Part shown: one piece after another, positions 27,192 through 35,090 of the stretch | How positions within the stretch are numbered: the stretch's first letter is position 1 | Layout of the letters: the number at the start of each line of letters is the position of its first letter | Assembly (NCBI GenBank): GCA_028283605.1 | Contig: JAPWKH010000009.1 | Coordinates: forward strand, 62,001-126,000 | Reading direction: 5' to 3' | Length of the DNA stretch: 64,000 bases | From: Arachidicoccus sp. | GTDB taxonomy: Bacteria; Bacteroidota; Bacteroidia; Chitinophagales; Chitinophagaceae | Notes under the pieces: generated by a model | What the model saw: only the letters and a program-made list of their open reading frames with translations | Database searches by the model: none | Told to the model about the DNA's origin: nothing | Position numbers and translations under genes: made by a program

Positions 27192-28773
27192 GACACAGAA
27201 CGGATTATTGTCGACAGGTACGTCACAAACCATCGACAACCTCACTTACAGCTATAATACCAACAGCAACAAATTGGCAAAGGTGACCGATGCGGCAATA
27301 AACGACAGCGCAGAGCATCTGGGCGATTTTCAAAACGGGGTCAACACAGGCGACGACTACGCCTATGATGCTAATGGCAATCTAACGCAGGATCTGAATA
27401 AAAATATTTCCTCGATAGCATATAACTACTTAAATTTACCCAAGGTTATCACGGTAGCAAACAAGGGCGTTATCCGGTATTATTATGATGCTGCTGGCAA
27501 TAAGCTACAAAAGATTACTACTGACAATGTATCTAATACCAATAAGGTAACAACTTATATCGGTAGTGAGGTTTTTGAAAATAGTTATCCAGCCGGTGGT
27601 ACACAACGTGTAGATACCTTACGGTTCTTTGGCACGACAGAAGGCAGAGCAAGGATTAATAATGGCGGCTTTGTGTACGATTATTTCCTGAAGGATCATT
27701 TGGGTAATACCCGTATGGTGATTACGGATGACTATAACGTGGCAAGTCCGATATTGGAAGCTACCAGTTATTATCCATTCGGGTTGGTGCAATCAGGCAT
27801 TTCTCTCGCGGCTTCTGCACAAAATCAAAGAAATAAATATTTATATAACGGCAAAGAACTGCAATCACAGGAGTTTGCTGATGGTAGCGGTTTAGATGAA
27901 TATGATTACGGAGCAAGAATGCAAGACCCACAGTTAGGCGTTTGGCATAATCCTGACCCATTAGCTGATTTCTCTCGGAGATGGTCGCCATATGCCTACA
28001 CGATGGATAATCCCCTACGATTTATTGATGCTGATGGAATGTGGACTACTCAAGCAGATGGAAGTGAATATACAGAAGACCCGACAGATATAAGCAATCT
28101 TCTAAATAGCGTAAAAGACGGCTCTTTTGACGCAAATAGCTACGACTATAATGACAATGATAATACTCTCTCGCTTACGGTAACTTCAATCAGAGGAGAT
28201 GCGGATGGAACTTTAGGAGCATATAATACTGATTCTCAAAAAGGATTAGATAATAATTTAAACGCGAAACATAGTAAGATAAATCCTCGAACTCATAAAA
28301 GGGAATATGGGGATTTTTCAGAAAATGTTGTTGCTTTTGAAAATGGCAAACCCAAAATTTTTGATGGAGGAGATTTATTAGCTATGTCATCTTTGCATTT
28401 AAAAACAGGAAAAGATACGCCAGACCCCAGTAATTATCTTGACTCTCGATTATATCCCTATTTTGTTTTAACCGCAGATTTTGCGAAAAAGAATGGCATT
28501 AAAATTGGCGATATTGCAATGGTAGAAGACTTAGACCATGGCTACAAATTTTTTGCTATTTATGGTGATAACGGTCCGAATGTATTTACAGAGGGGTCAA
28601 TTAAACTGCAACAAAATTTGGGTCATAGCGAAATTACTGATGCAAGACACACTATAACTGGCAACTTTAGGTTTACCATCTTTAAGCAATCAGGTAAGGG
28701 GCAAGCACAGTACATATCTCCGTCTGAAATTCAAACTCTTGGGGCAAAATTAGAGGCACAATATTTAAAATAA
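27190..28773 (+). CDS. Headless RHS tip cassette with GH75 chitosanase-like domain
   Basis: A 527-aa frame beginning abruptly inside RHS repeats: its first residues (QNGLLSTGTSQTIDNLTY) match the interior of the 22653 gene near 24938. There is no signal peptide or DUF6443 region, so it is a displaced 3' fragment. The core ends GVWHNPDPLADFSRRWSPYAY...DNPLRFIDADG. The tip (about residues 385-527) has DGGDLLAMSSLHL, SRLYPYFVLTADFAKKNGIKIGD (in part), AIYGDNGP (Asp460) and TEGS (Glu468), the pattern of GH75 chitosanases. Such a tip could cut wall or capsule glycans. As it stands the fragment is probably silent unless recombined onto an RHS body. Confidence 0.7.
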   Translation: MTQNGLLSTGTSQTIDNLTYSYNTNSNKLAKVTDAAINDSAEHLGDFQNGVNTGDDYAYDANGNLTQDLNKNISSIAYNYLNLPKVITVANKGVIRYYYDAAGNKLQKITTDNVSNTNKVTTYIGSEVFENSYPAGGTQRVDTLRFFGTTEGRARINNGGFVYDYFLKDHLGNTRMVITDDYNVASPILEATSYYPFGLVQSGISLAASAQNQRNKYLYNGKELQSQEFADGSGLDEYDYGARMQDPQLGVWHNPDPLADFSRRWSPYAYTMDNPLRFIDADGMWTTQADGSEYTEDPTDISNLLNSVKDGSFDANSYDYNDNDNTLSLTVTSIRGDADGTLGAYNTDSQKGLDNNLNAKHSKINPRTHKREYGDFSENVVAFENGKPKIFDGGDLLAMSSLHLKTGKDTPDPSNYLDSRLYPYFVLTADFAKKNGIKIGDIAMVEDLDHGYKFFAIYGDNGPNVFTEGSIKLQQNLGHSEITDARHTITGNFRFTIFKQSGKGQAQYISPSEIQTLGAKLEAQYLK

Positions 28774-28792
28774 AAATCTTAAAAGTAACACA

Positions 28793-29431
28793 ATGAAGAA
28801 GTTTTTTTTAGTTCTTCTTATAATCTCTTCGACTTTATATAAAAGCTTTTCACAACAGCTATATCTTTTTCCAACACACGAATCTAAAGTGGAATATTCT
28901 GGAGTTATAAAGAAATCGATGGACAGCAGAATTGACACTACAAATTTTAGTTTTACAACAAAGTTTACTCCCGTTTACCTTGCTAAGAATTTAAAAATTA
29001 TCAAGTGCGTTAACCTGCCCTTGTTAATTGATTTTGATATAAAAAAAATCATAAAAGGTCAGTTTGATACCTCTTTTTTGGTTATCGTTGCAGATAGTGT
29101 ATATTATAGTTCTGAATATGACGACAAAGATGTATGCAATAGTTTAAAGGAATTATTAAGAAGGAAAGATTCGCAAGCGGAGGCAAATTTTATTAAACTA
29201 TTTAGTTACCCATTTTTGGATTTAAAAAGTGGAAATAAAATAGTATATAATGATGATGATGATTCGCAGATTACGGAAAAAATCACAGCAACTCTTTACA
29301 GAATATCTACCAAATCACACAATGATTATGCAAACTACTTTTTAGATTGTAATAATGGACTTTTTAAAATCATTTACCATTGGGAACGCATAAACGATTA
29401 TGAAATAGTCCTAACAAAAGAAAGAGGGTAA
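28793..29431 (+). CDS. Secreted protein, candidate immunity protein of the GH75-like tip
   Basis: A 212-aa protein with a signal peptide (FFLVLLIISSTLYKSFSQ), so probably periplasmic. The remainder is beta-rich with no recognised family. It starts 19 bp after the headless RHS cassette. A periplasmic location is what one would expect of an immunity protein against a glycan-cutting effector. It may be expressed from a downstream-facing cryptic promoter, but none was identified. Confidence 0.5.
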   Translation: MKKFFLVLLIISSTLYKSFSQQLYLFPTHESKVEYSGVIKKSMDSRIDTTNFSFTTKFTPVYLAKNLKIIKCVNLPLLIDFDIKKIIKGQFDTSFLVIVADSVYYSSEYDDKDVCNSLKELLRRKDSQAEANFIKLFSYPFLDLKSGNKIVYNDDDDSQITEKITATLYRISTKSHNDYANYFLDCNNGLFKIIYHWERINDYEIVLTKERG

Positions 29432-29458
29432 TGTTTCAAAGTTAGTGATGGACGCCCA

Positions 29459-29488
29459 GCAACCTCTACGAACTTTTCATAATAAAGT
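29459..29488 (+). repeat. Cassette tail sequence, copy 2
   Basis: GCAACCTCTACGAAC plus an AT-rich stretch, paralleling 26967-26996 after the previous cassette. It marks a conserved 3' end of the tip/immunity module. Confidence 0.5.
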
Positions 29489-29510
29489 ATTCGGATAAAT
29501 TTATAAATAC

Positions 29511-29530
29511 AAGCCCCGTGAGGGGCTTTT
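29511..29530 (+). terminator. Terminator between cassette 2 and the mobile unit
   Basis: AAGCCCC-GTGA-GGGGCTT followed by TT. The symmetric flanks suggest it also ends the convergent XRE gene. Confidence 0.75.
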
Positions 29531-29533
29531 GTT

Positions 29534-29896
29534 TTATACGTTAGTGAGAACATTACTCAGTGCATCTTTCATTTTCTTTTTGCCGAGAAAGGCATCCAGC
29601 ACGGCGAAGAAAGCGGTTTTTTCTTTTTTGTCTAACTGTTCAATGAGGGCGATTTTTTCCATGAGTGTTTTATCAAAAGAATTTACATCATTAAAAAGTT
29701 CATCGGCTTTAAACAAATCATACAACGGCACACCGAGCGCTTTAGCAATCTTCACCACAGAAGAAAACGCAGGGTCTGTTTTATTGTTTTCAATCTTGCT
29801 GTAATTGCTGTTATCAATCTTGCAGGCTAACGCCACTTCTTTTTGCGATAAGCCTTTTGCTTCTCTTACTTTTTTAATACTACTGCCCAAGTCCAT
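29534..29896 (-). CDS. XRE-family transcriptional regulator
   Basis: A 120-aa protein with an N-terminal Cro/CI-type helix-turn-helix (SIKKVREAKGLSQKEVALACKIDNSNYSKIEN, quoted in parts: GLSQKEVALACKID, NYSKIENNKTDP) and a helical C-terminal part that may dimerise. It is divergent from the ATPase gene. Two copies of a partly palindromic 12-mer overlap the ATPase promoter and are likely operators, making this the element's repressor. Its own -7 box is at 29920-29927. Confidence 0.9.
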   Translation of the reverse strand: MDLGSSIKKVREAKGLSQKEVALACKIDNSNYSKIENNKTDPAFSSVVKIAKALGVPLYDLFKADELFNDVNSFDKTLMEKIALIEQLDKKEKTAFFAVLDAFLGKKKMKDALSNVLTNV

Positions 29897-29919
29897 TATA
29901 TAAAGGTTTTAAACACAAA

Positions 29920-29927
29920 CAAAGCTA
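29920..29927 (-). promoter_or_regulatory. -7 element of the XRE gene
   Basis: On the minus strand TAGCTTTG matches the consensus and lies 24 bp before the ATG at 29896. A TTG is 23 bp further upstream, slightly too far. Confidence 0.4.
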
Positions 29928-29976
29928 TATTTTATTAGCGTATAAAACCACAACAAGAGATAAGGTGTAAAATATA

Positions 29977-30025
29977 TTTGGTAAATAAACCCATTTTATT
30001 ATTTTTGTAATTGGGTAAATAAACC
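29977..30025 (+). promoter_or_regulatory. ATPase promoter with twin operators
   Basis: TTTG (29977-29980), 19-bp spacer, TATTTTTG (30000-30007): a consensus promoter with its start near 30014. GGTAAATAAACC occurs twice, at 29980-29991 between the promoter elements and at 30014-30025 on the transcription start, 34 bp apart (about three helical turns). Binding by the divergent XRE protein would block initiation. Confidence 0.7.
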
Positions 30026-30038
30026 AAAAAATATTTTT

Positions 30039-31676
30039 ATGGACTTAAAGCTAAACATCAGCAATCCTGAAGCCATCACTTACCGCACCGAAGAAATCGC
30101 CTACACGATTTTAGGCGGGATAAGATTAGAAGGCTTGGACAGGCTGCGGGTAACGATAAAAGTTGAAGTGGTAAACCGCAAGTTCCAGCACTACTTAAAC
30201 AATCCCGATATTGCAGCATTGGCGATACGGCAGAACTTGGATTTATACAGCATCACGCAAACAGAAAAGCTGGCAAGATTAATCGCAGACCGTTTGGAAG
30301 TAGGCGTAACGGCAGTAAGCAAAGACTTATCCGACATTACCAACGAGTTGGAAAAATACAGGCTGCAACAAATAGAACAGCAACAACAAGAGCAGAGCAA
30401 AACCATTAAACCACTTACAGAACAAGAACGCAATGCAGCAACAGCATTTTTGCAAAGCAAAAACTTATTGCAAGCAACAAACGAACTCATCGGAAAATCG
30501 GGCATTGTAGGCGAAGAACTGAACAGACTTATTGCATGGTTAATTTTTACGAGCAGAAAAACCAACAAGCCTTTACATATCATCAGCATGGGCAGCAGCG
30601 GCACAGGCAAATCGCACTTACAAGAGAAAGTCAGCGAACTAATACCCGATGAAGATAAAATAGAAATTACAGCACTCACAGAAAATGCGTTCTACTATTT
30701 TGATAAAGCGGAGCTTGGACATAAACTTATTTTGATTGAAGATTTAGACGGCATCTGGAGCGCATTATATCCGTTGAGAGAATTACAAAGCAAGCAACGC
30801 ATCAGCAAAACAGTAACGATAAAAGATAAAAACGGCAACACCAAAACCATACATTTAAAAGTGTACGGACCTGTATGTATTGCAGGTTGTACAACGAAAG
30901 AGAGTATTTATGAAGATAACGCCAACCGATGCTTTTTAATCAATCTTGATGAAACAAGCGAGCAGGACGAAAGAATAATGCACTATCAACGGAAATTATC
31001 CGCAGGCAAAATCAACAGCGATGAAGAAACAAAAGCAAAGCAGTTGTTGCAAAATGTACAAAGAACATTGCAGCCTGTAACCGTTATCAATCCTTATGCA
31101 GAGTTGTTGCAGATACCCAAAGAAGTTTTTAAACAAAGAAGAACCAATGCACATTACTTAGCTTTTATTGAAGTCATCACTTTTTACAAGCAATACCAAA
31201 GAGAACAGAAAGTACATGAAGATACAGGCGAAGTGTTTATAGAAACAACCATTGAAGATATTGCAGAAGCCAACGAACTATTAAAACAAATCCTATTGAG
31301 AAAATCCGATGAACTGAACGGAGCGACCAGAAATTATTTTGAGCAGTTAAAACAAATGCTTGCAGCAACGCAACAGAGTGCTTTTACAAACACATCTATA
31401 CGCAATCAGTTAAGAATACCCGTCAGCAGCGTAAAGCGTTACCATGCGGCTTTATTAGCATCGGGAATGATACGCAAAGTAGAGAACAGAAACACAAGAG
31501 CTTTTTATTATGAAATCGTAACAGCCGAAGAATATGTACAACTGCAAAGCAGCATCAGCACTGCATTAGATGAAGCATTGCAACGGCTCAACAGTTCAAC
31601 AACAGCCCAAACGAAAAATGAGCCAAGAAAGACAAAGCAAATCAAAGCGTTAGAAGCACAGCCCACAACAGTTTAA
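30039..31676 (+). CDS. AAA+ ATPase/primase-helicase-like protein of the mobile unit
   Basis: A 545-aa protein. The N-terminal 130 residues resemble the module that precedes ATPases in Bacteroidota primase-like proteins, and end in a Gln-rich coil. The ATPase domain has Walker A GSSGTGKS (185-192), Walker B LILIEDLDG (Glu234, Asp235) and an ESIYEDNANRCFLINLD sensor/arginine-finger region. Near 430-490 a winged-helix segment follows (TNTSIRNQLRIPVSSVKRYHAAL). It may load or unwind DNA during transfer or replication of the element, or assist the recombinases. The precise family could not be named. The next gene starts 28 bp downstream. Confidence 0.65.
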   Translation: MDLKLNISNPEAITYRTEEIAYTILGGIRLEGLDRLRVTIKVEVVNRKFQHYLNNPDIAALAIRQNLDLYSITQTEKLARLIADRLEVGVTAVSKDLSDITNELEKYRLQQIEQQQQEQSKTIKPLTEQERNAATAFLQSKNLLQATNELIGKSGIVGEELNRLIAWLIFTSRKTNKPLHIISMGSSGTGKSHLQEKVSELIPDEDKIEITALTENAFYYFDKAELGHKLILIEDLDGIWSALYPLRELQSKQRISKTVTIKDKNGNTKTIHLKVYGPVCIAGCTTKESIYEDNANRCFLINLDETSEQDERIMHYQRKLSAGKINSDEETKAKQLLQNVQRTLQPVTVINPYAELLQIPKEVFKQRRTNAHYLAFIEVITFYKQYQREQKVHEDTGEVFIETTIEDIAEANELLKQILLRKSDELNGATRNYFEQLKQMLAATQQSAFTNTSIRNQLRIPVSSVKRYHAALLASGMIRKVENRNTRAFYYEIVTAEEYVQLQSSISTALDEALQRLNSSTTAQTKNEPRKTKQIKALEAQPTTV

Positions 31677-31704
31677 GAACACATACCGCTAAAAATATTT
31701 TACG

Positions 31705-32685
31705 ATGAAACAACTTGCTTTACAAAGCGAAGCGTACAGATATATCATTGCCTCTTTTAAAGAATGGCTGCAAACATTAGGTTACAGCAGGCAAATCGTT
31801 TATCAGTTGCCCAATTACATACAGGAATTTTTATACTATGCGGAAAGCAAAGGATATGCAGGCTTGTTCCAACTGGACAACGACCTGATGAAAGAACATT
31901 ATTACCGACTGAAAGAACGAACCAATCAAAGACGCGGCGGCGGGTTAAGCCCTGCGTACCTGAATAAGCATTTAGAAGCGTTGCAAAAGTTCGGCGATTA
32001 TCTACGGCAAAACGGAAGATTGCTGTTGCCGAAGTTAGACATACAAACCGAAGCCGCCCGCCATGAAATAACCGACCTACTTACCCAAGAAGAAATCAAA
32101 CAGATTTTTGCAGTAACACAGTTGCCGTATGAACAAAAGAAAAATGATAAAGGCATGGTGTTTTATGAAGCGATGCAGTTAAGAGATAAAGCCATGCTCA
32201 CCGTATTTTACAGTTGCGGCATGAGAAGAAACGAAGTGTATCACTTAGATATTGGCGACATCATTTTTGAAAAACACTTACTGCACGTAAGAAAAGCAAA
32301 GGGTTATAAAGAAAGGTTTGTTCCGCTAACCCAACAGAGTTTGCAGCACTTACAAAATTATTTATACGATGCAAGACCTTACTTCACGAGCGATAAGAAC
32401 GAAGCGTTTTTTGTAACGCATTACGGCAAACGATTAGGCGACCAGCAAATGTTCCTGCGGTTAAAAGCATTGATACAATTAACAGGGAATGCAGAACTGA
32501 TGCAAAAGAATATACATCTTCATACGTTACGGCACAGCATAGCAACACATCTTCTGCAAAACGGAATGAAGTTAGAACGCATCAAAGATTTTTTAGGACA
32601 CAGCAGCTTAGAGAGCACACAGATATACACACATTTTATTGAACATGAGAAAACAAATCATTATGAACAGGACATACAACTATGA
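31705..32685 (+). CDS. Tyrosine recombinase 1 (XerC/D-like)
   Basis: A 326-aa site-specific recombinase with an N-terminal SAM-like core-binding domain (residues 10-100) and a C-terminal catalytic domain. The catalytic set is complete: Arg in CGMRRNEV, the HTLRHS box (HxxR), the LGHSS histidine, and Tyr308 in STQIYTHF. It would cut and rejoin DNA through a 3'-phosphotyrosine intermediate. Its last 23 bases overlap the preferred start of the second recombinase, so the two are translationally coupled and may form a heteromeric complex like XerC/XerD. Confidence 0.92.
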   Translation: MKQLALQSEAYRYIIASFKEWLQTLGYSRQIVYQLPNYIQEFLYYAESKGYAGLFQLDNDLMKEHYYRLKERTNQRRGGGLSPAYLNKHLEALQKFGDYLRQNGRLLLPKLDIQTEAARHEITDLLTQEEIKQIFAVTQLPYEQKKNDKGMVFYEAMQLRDKAMLTVFYSCGMRRNEVYHLDIGDIIFEKHLLHVRKAKGYKERFVPLTQQSLQHLQNYLYDARPYFTSDKNEAFFVTHYGKRLGDQQMFLRLKALIQLTGNAELMQKNIHLHTLRHSIATHLLQNGMKLERIKDFLGHSSLESTQIYTHFIEHEKTNHYEQDIQL

Positions 32686-33595
32686 TAAGTTTAAAGAATG
32701 GCTTCAATTGAAAAAGTACAGCCCCGCTACCATCAAAAGCATTGTTGCAAGAGTGGATTACTTTAATCATTGGGCGCAAAGAGAAAATATCAGCGAACCC
32801 GAAGAAGCGCGTTATCAGGATGCCGTGCTGTTTATAGCCTGGTGCAGCAAGCACGGCGCATCACAAAAAACGATTGCCAATTACTTAACCCACATACGGA
32901 AGTTTTACCAGTTCTTAATCAGCGAAGGAACGATAAAGGAAAACCCTGTTGCACATATCAAAGTACAAGGCATTAAAAGAAAAGTGCTGCACGACATCTT
33001 AACACAGGAAGAACTGCAAACGCTCTGCAATCAATATCCGACAACGATTGAATATGAAGCGGGAAAAATCATACCGCCGCAAGAAAAAAATATTTTATCA
33101 AGGAAAAGAAATAAAGCAATCCTAAGCCTGTTAATTTATCAAGGGTTAAGAGTGGAAGAAGTTGCGGCATTGAATATACAAGACCTGCAGTTAAGAGAAG
33201 GAAAAATAACGATACACAGCCAGAGAAGAACGGCAGCAAGGACAATGAAATTAGAAAGCCATCAGGTGTATGAGCTGATGGATTATATACATGGAACAAG
33301 AAAATCTTTTTTACAAGCGCATGGCACAACGGATAAATTATTTTTGCAATGGCGCAGGAGCGGTAACTTTCACAGCATTACGCAAATGCTGTTGGTGCAT
33401 CTTAGAAAAATCAATCATCGTATAAAAAACATTGACCAGATACGCGCATCCGTAATTACCGCGTGGCTCAAACAATACGACCTTAGAAAAGTGCAATATC
33501 TGGCAGGACATAAATACGTCAGTTCAACGGAAGATTATAAAGTAAATGTGATAGATGAACTGCAAGATGATGTAACAAAATATCATCCGTTGTAA
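32663..33595 (+). CDS. Tyrosine recombinase 2, atypical catalytic box
   Basis: About 310 aa from the ATG at 32663 (an in-frame ATG at 32639 adds 8 residues with a deeper overlap). The core-binding domain begins YDKFKEWLQLKKYSPATI. In the catalytic domain the first Arg (GLRVEEVAAL), the box-II Arg (DQIRASVITAW), the LAGHKY histidine and a Tyr (STEDYKVN) are kept, but the usual His before box-II Arg is Asp and the His after it is Ala. It may be a regulatory or specialised partner of recombinase 1, or active with altered chemistry. Confidence 0.85.
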   Translation: MNRTYNYDKFKEWLQLKKYSPATIKSIVARVDYFNHWAQRENISEPEEARYQDAVLFIAWCSKHGASQKTIANYLTHIRKFYQFLISEGTIKENPVAHIKVQGIKRKVLHDILTQEELQTLCNQYPTTIEYEAGKIIPPQEKNILSRKRNKAILSLLIYQGLRVEEVAALNIQDLQLREGKITIHSQRRTAARTMKLESHQVYELMDYIHGTRKSFLQAHGTTDKLFLQWRRSGNFHSITQMLLVHLRKINHRIKNIDQIRASVITAWLKQYDLRKVQYLAGHKYVSSTEDYKVNVIDELQDDVTKYHPL

Positions 33596-33607
33596 GAAGA
33601 AATTGGA

Positions 33608-33626
33608 GGTCACAAATTGTGATACC
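33608..33626. promoter_or_regulatory. Palindromic operator-like site upstream of the ORF6N gene
   Basis: TCACAA-A-TTGTGA is a perfect palindrome (33610-33622) followed by TACC. The same TCACA...TGTGATACC sequence occurs inside the ORF6N coding region at 33885-33909. Confidence 0.5.
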
Positions 33627-33674
33627 CAATTATAAGAACAATTACTTTTACACATCGATAAAAGCATTGAAAAG

Positions 33675-34235
33675 ATGGCAAAGCAGGAATTACAGGCATT
33701 GGTAGCGGAACAAAAAATATTGAATAAAATCTATGTGGTACGCGGGGAAAAAATTATGCTGGACAGAGACCTTGCGGAATTGTACGGCGTAGAAACCAGA
33801 GTTTTAAAGCAAGCTGTCAAAAGAAACATAGAACGCTTCCCGAAAGATTTTATGTTCGAGATGACAAGCAAGGAAATCGACGGCATGGTATCACAAAATG
33901 TGATACCATCAAAAAGTTATTTTGGCGGTGCAACGCCCTTTTGTTTTACGGAGCAGGGCGTAACCATGTTATCCTGTATTTTAAACAGTAAAATCGCTAT
34001 TGAAGTAAACATACGCATCATAAGAGTTTTTGTGAAGGTGCGCGAGTATGCGCTTACCCATAAGGAAATCCTGATGCAGCTTGCGAAAATGGAAAAAGAA
34101 ATCGTGAGCAGTAACAAGAATATTGAGCGCAACAGCAAAGACATTGAAAATATTTTTATGGTGCTGAAAGAGCTGATAGAAAAGCAAAGCGCCAATCCGC
34201 CCAGAAATAAAATCGGCTTTAAGCCAAACGATTAA
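33675..34235 (+). CDS. ORF6N-domain DNA-binding protein
   Basis: A 186-aa protein with an N-terminal ORF6N (KilA-N-related) domain: YVVRGEKIMLDRDLAELYGV, the TRVLKQAVKRNIERFPKDFMF stretch (quoted in parts) and TPFCFTEQGVTMLSCIL. A C-terminal coiled coil with EKEIVSSNKNIERNSKDIEN follows. ORF6N proteins are common cargo of phages and integrative elements and are thought to regulate or modulate DNA transactions; a precise role is not known. A palindrome before the gene recurs inside it. Confidence 0.85.
   Translation: MAKQELQALVAEQKILNKIYVVRGEKIMLDRDLAELYGVETRVLKQAVKRNIERFPKDFMFEMTSKEIDGMVSQNVIPSKSYFGGATPFCFTEQGVTMLSCILNSKIAIEVNIRIIRVFVKVREYALTHKEILMQLAKMEKEIVSSNKNIERNSKDIENIFMVLKELIEKQSANPPRNKIGFKPND
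33885..33909. repeat. Perfect inverted repeat inside the ORF6N coding region
   Basis: ATGGTATCACA (33885-33895) and TGTGATACCAT (33899-33909) are perfect 11-bp arms around AAA. It encodes residues around MVSQNVIP and resembles the palindrome in front of the gene. Confidence 0.6.
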
Positions 34236-35083
34236 TCCCAACCCACGCACGGCACGGCTTGCAGCAAGCTGACGCACAAAACCAAAGTGTTGCTGCCCTG
34301 CAGTCTTGCCGCCCCGCTGATTATTTTTTGCCGCTTGCCTTTGCTTCGTGCGGCACATTGCCTATCGTCAAAGAGCCGCACAGCCCACGCTTCACAAGCC
34401 GCAAAAAAGCCCGCACACAGGCGGAAGCTACGTTAAACATAAGGTTGCCTTATAGGAGCATCCACCCTGTGCGCAAGCCCTGCGGGACTTGTCTGCGCTG
34501 TGTCTGTCCTATAAGAACCTTATGTTAAGTAGCCAAGATCGCAGACAACAAAAAAAATAAAACGCCTTTTCACAGAACCAATGCTGTGTTTTATTTTTTG
34601 TGGAAGCCGTGCCCTCGCTGGCGCTGCAAAGAAGCGGTGTGGCAAAGCCACGAGTGAGCAGTACACCTCACTCCGTTCAGGCAAGTGTAAAGCCTGCGGC
34701 AGCAAGGCATGGCGAAGCCATTGCATTTTATTTTTTAAATGATGCAAGTTGCTGAATACTGTCGCAGCCGCCGCAGGCTGCATCAATGTTGAAGTGCGTA
34801 CAGGCGGCTTTGACCGCACAAAAAACAATAACGATTGCCTGCATGATGAGTAAATAAAGGCAAACAATCGGGCGTCAATCATTATTATTTTTATGTGCCC
34901 CGATTTTTATTCTGATATTGAAATAATTTTATCGGAATGATAAAAAGAATTATTTTTATCAAAGTTCTTTGATGCTGGAGGTACGCAGGAAAAATTTGTT
35001 GTTTGTTGGAAGCAAGAGCATGTAAAAATCGTAATTTTTTTGAAAGGGTACTTGGCAAAACGGAAAATCTGTTGAAAAGTGTG
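34236..35083. other. GC-rich, hairpin-rich non-coding end of the mobile unit
   Basis: About 850 bp with visibly higher GC than its surroundings and no convincing gene. Short palindromes abound (for example GTGGCAAAGCCAC near 34638 and GCAGCCGCCGCAGGCTGC near 34767). The open frames at 34259-34528 (+) and 34520-34882 (-) have no recognisable domain and look incidental. It may be an origin, transfer site or structured RNA, or recombination end DNA. Confidence 0.5.
34433..34528. repeat. Long imperfect inverted repeat in the non-coding end
   Basis: The arm at 34433-34457 (containing AACATAAGGTT and CTTATAGGA) is mirrored at 34507-34528 (TCCTATAAG, AACCTTATGTT) with a 2-nt bulge. The 49-bp centre is itself partly self-complementary, so a cruciform or long stem-loop could form. 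Confidence 0.6.
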
Positions 35084-35090
35084 AGTTAAC

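Larger units (their letters stand above)
29534..35083. mobile_element. Putative mobile unit: XRE, AAA+ ATPase, two tyrosine recombinases, ORF6N, structured end
   Basis: A compact block of DNA-handling genes lies between two fragments of RHS genes: a repressor diverging from an ATPase, two recombinases whose frames overlap, and an ORF6N regulator, followed by about 850 bp of GC-rich, hairpin-rich DNA. At about 35084 sequence returns abruptly to RHS. No direct-repeat attachment sites were identified by eye, so the ends are approximate. No conjugation or phage structural genes are present, which points to an integrative or mobilisable element rather than a self-transmissible one. Confidence 0.5.

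Noticed and set aside
27192-27245. N-terminal extension of the HTH remnant on the minus strand
   Set aside because: These codons are the antisense of RHS sequence, so they do not belong to the regulator.
34259-34882. Two ORFs in the GC-rich non-coding region
   Set aside because: Composition is unlike real proteins here, no domain is recognisable, and the DNA is dominated by palindromes.
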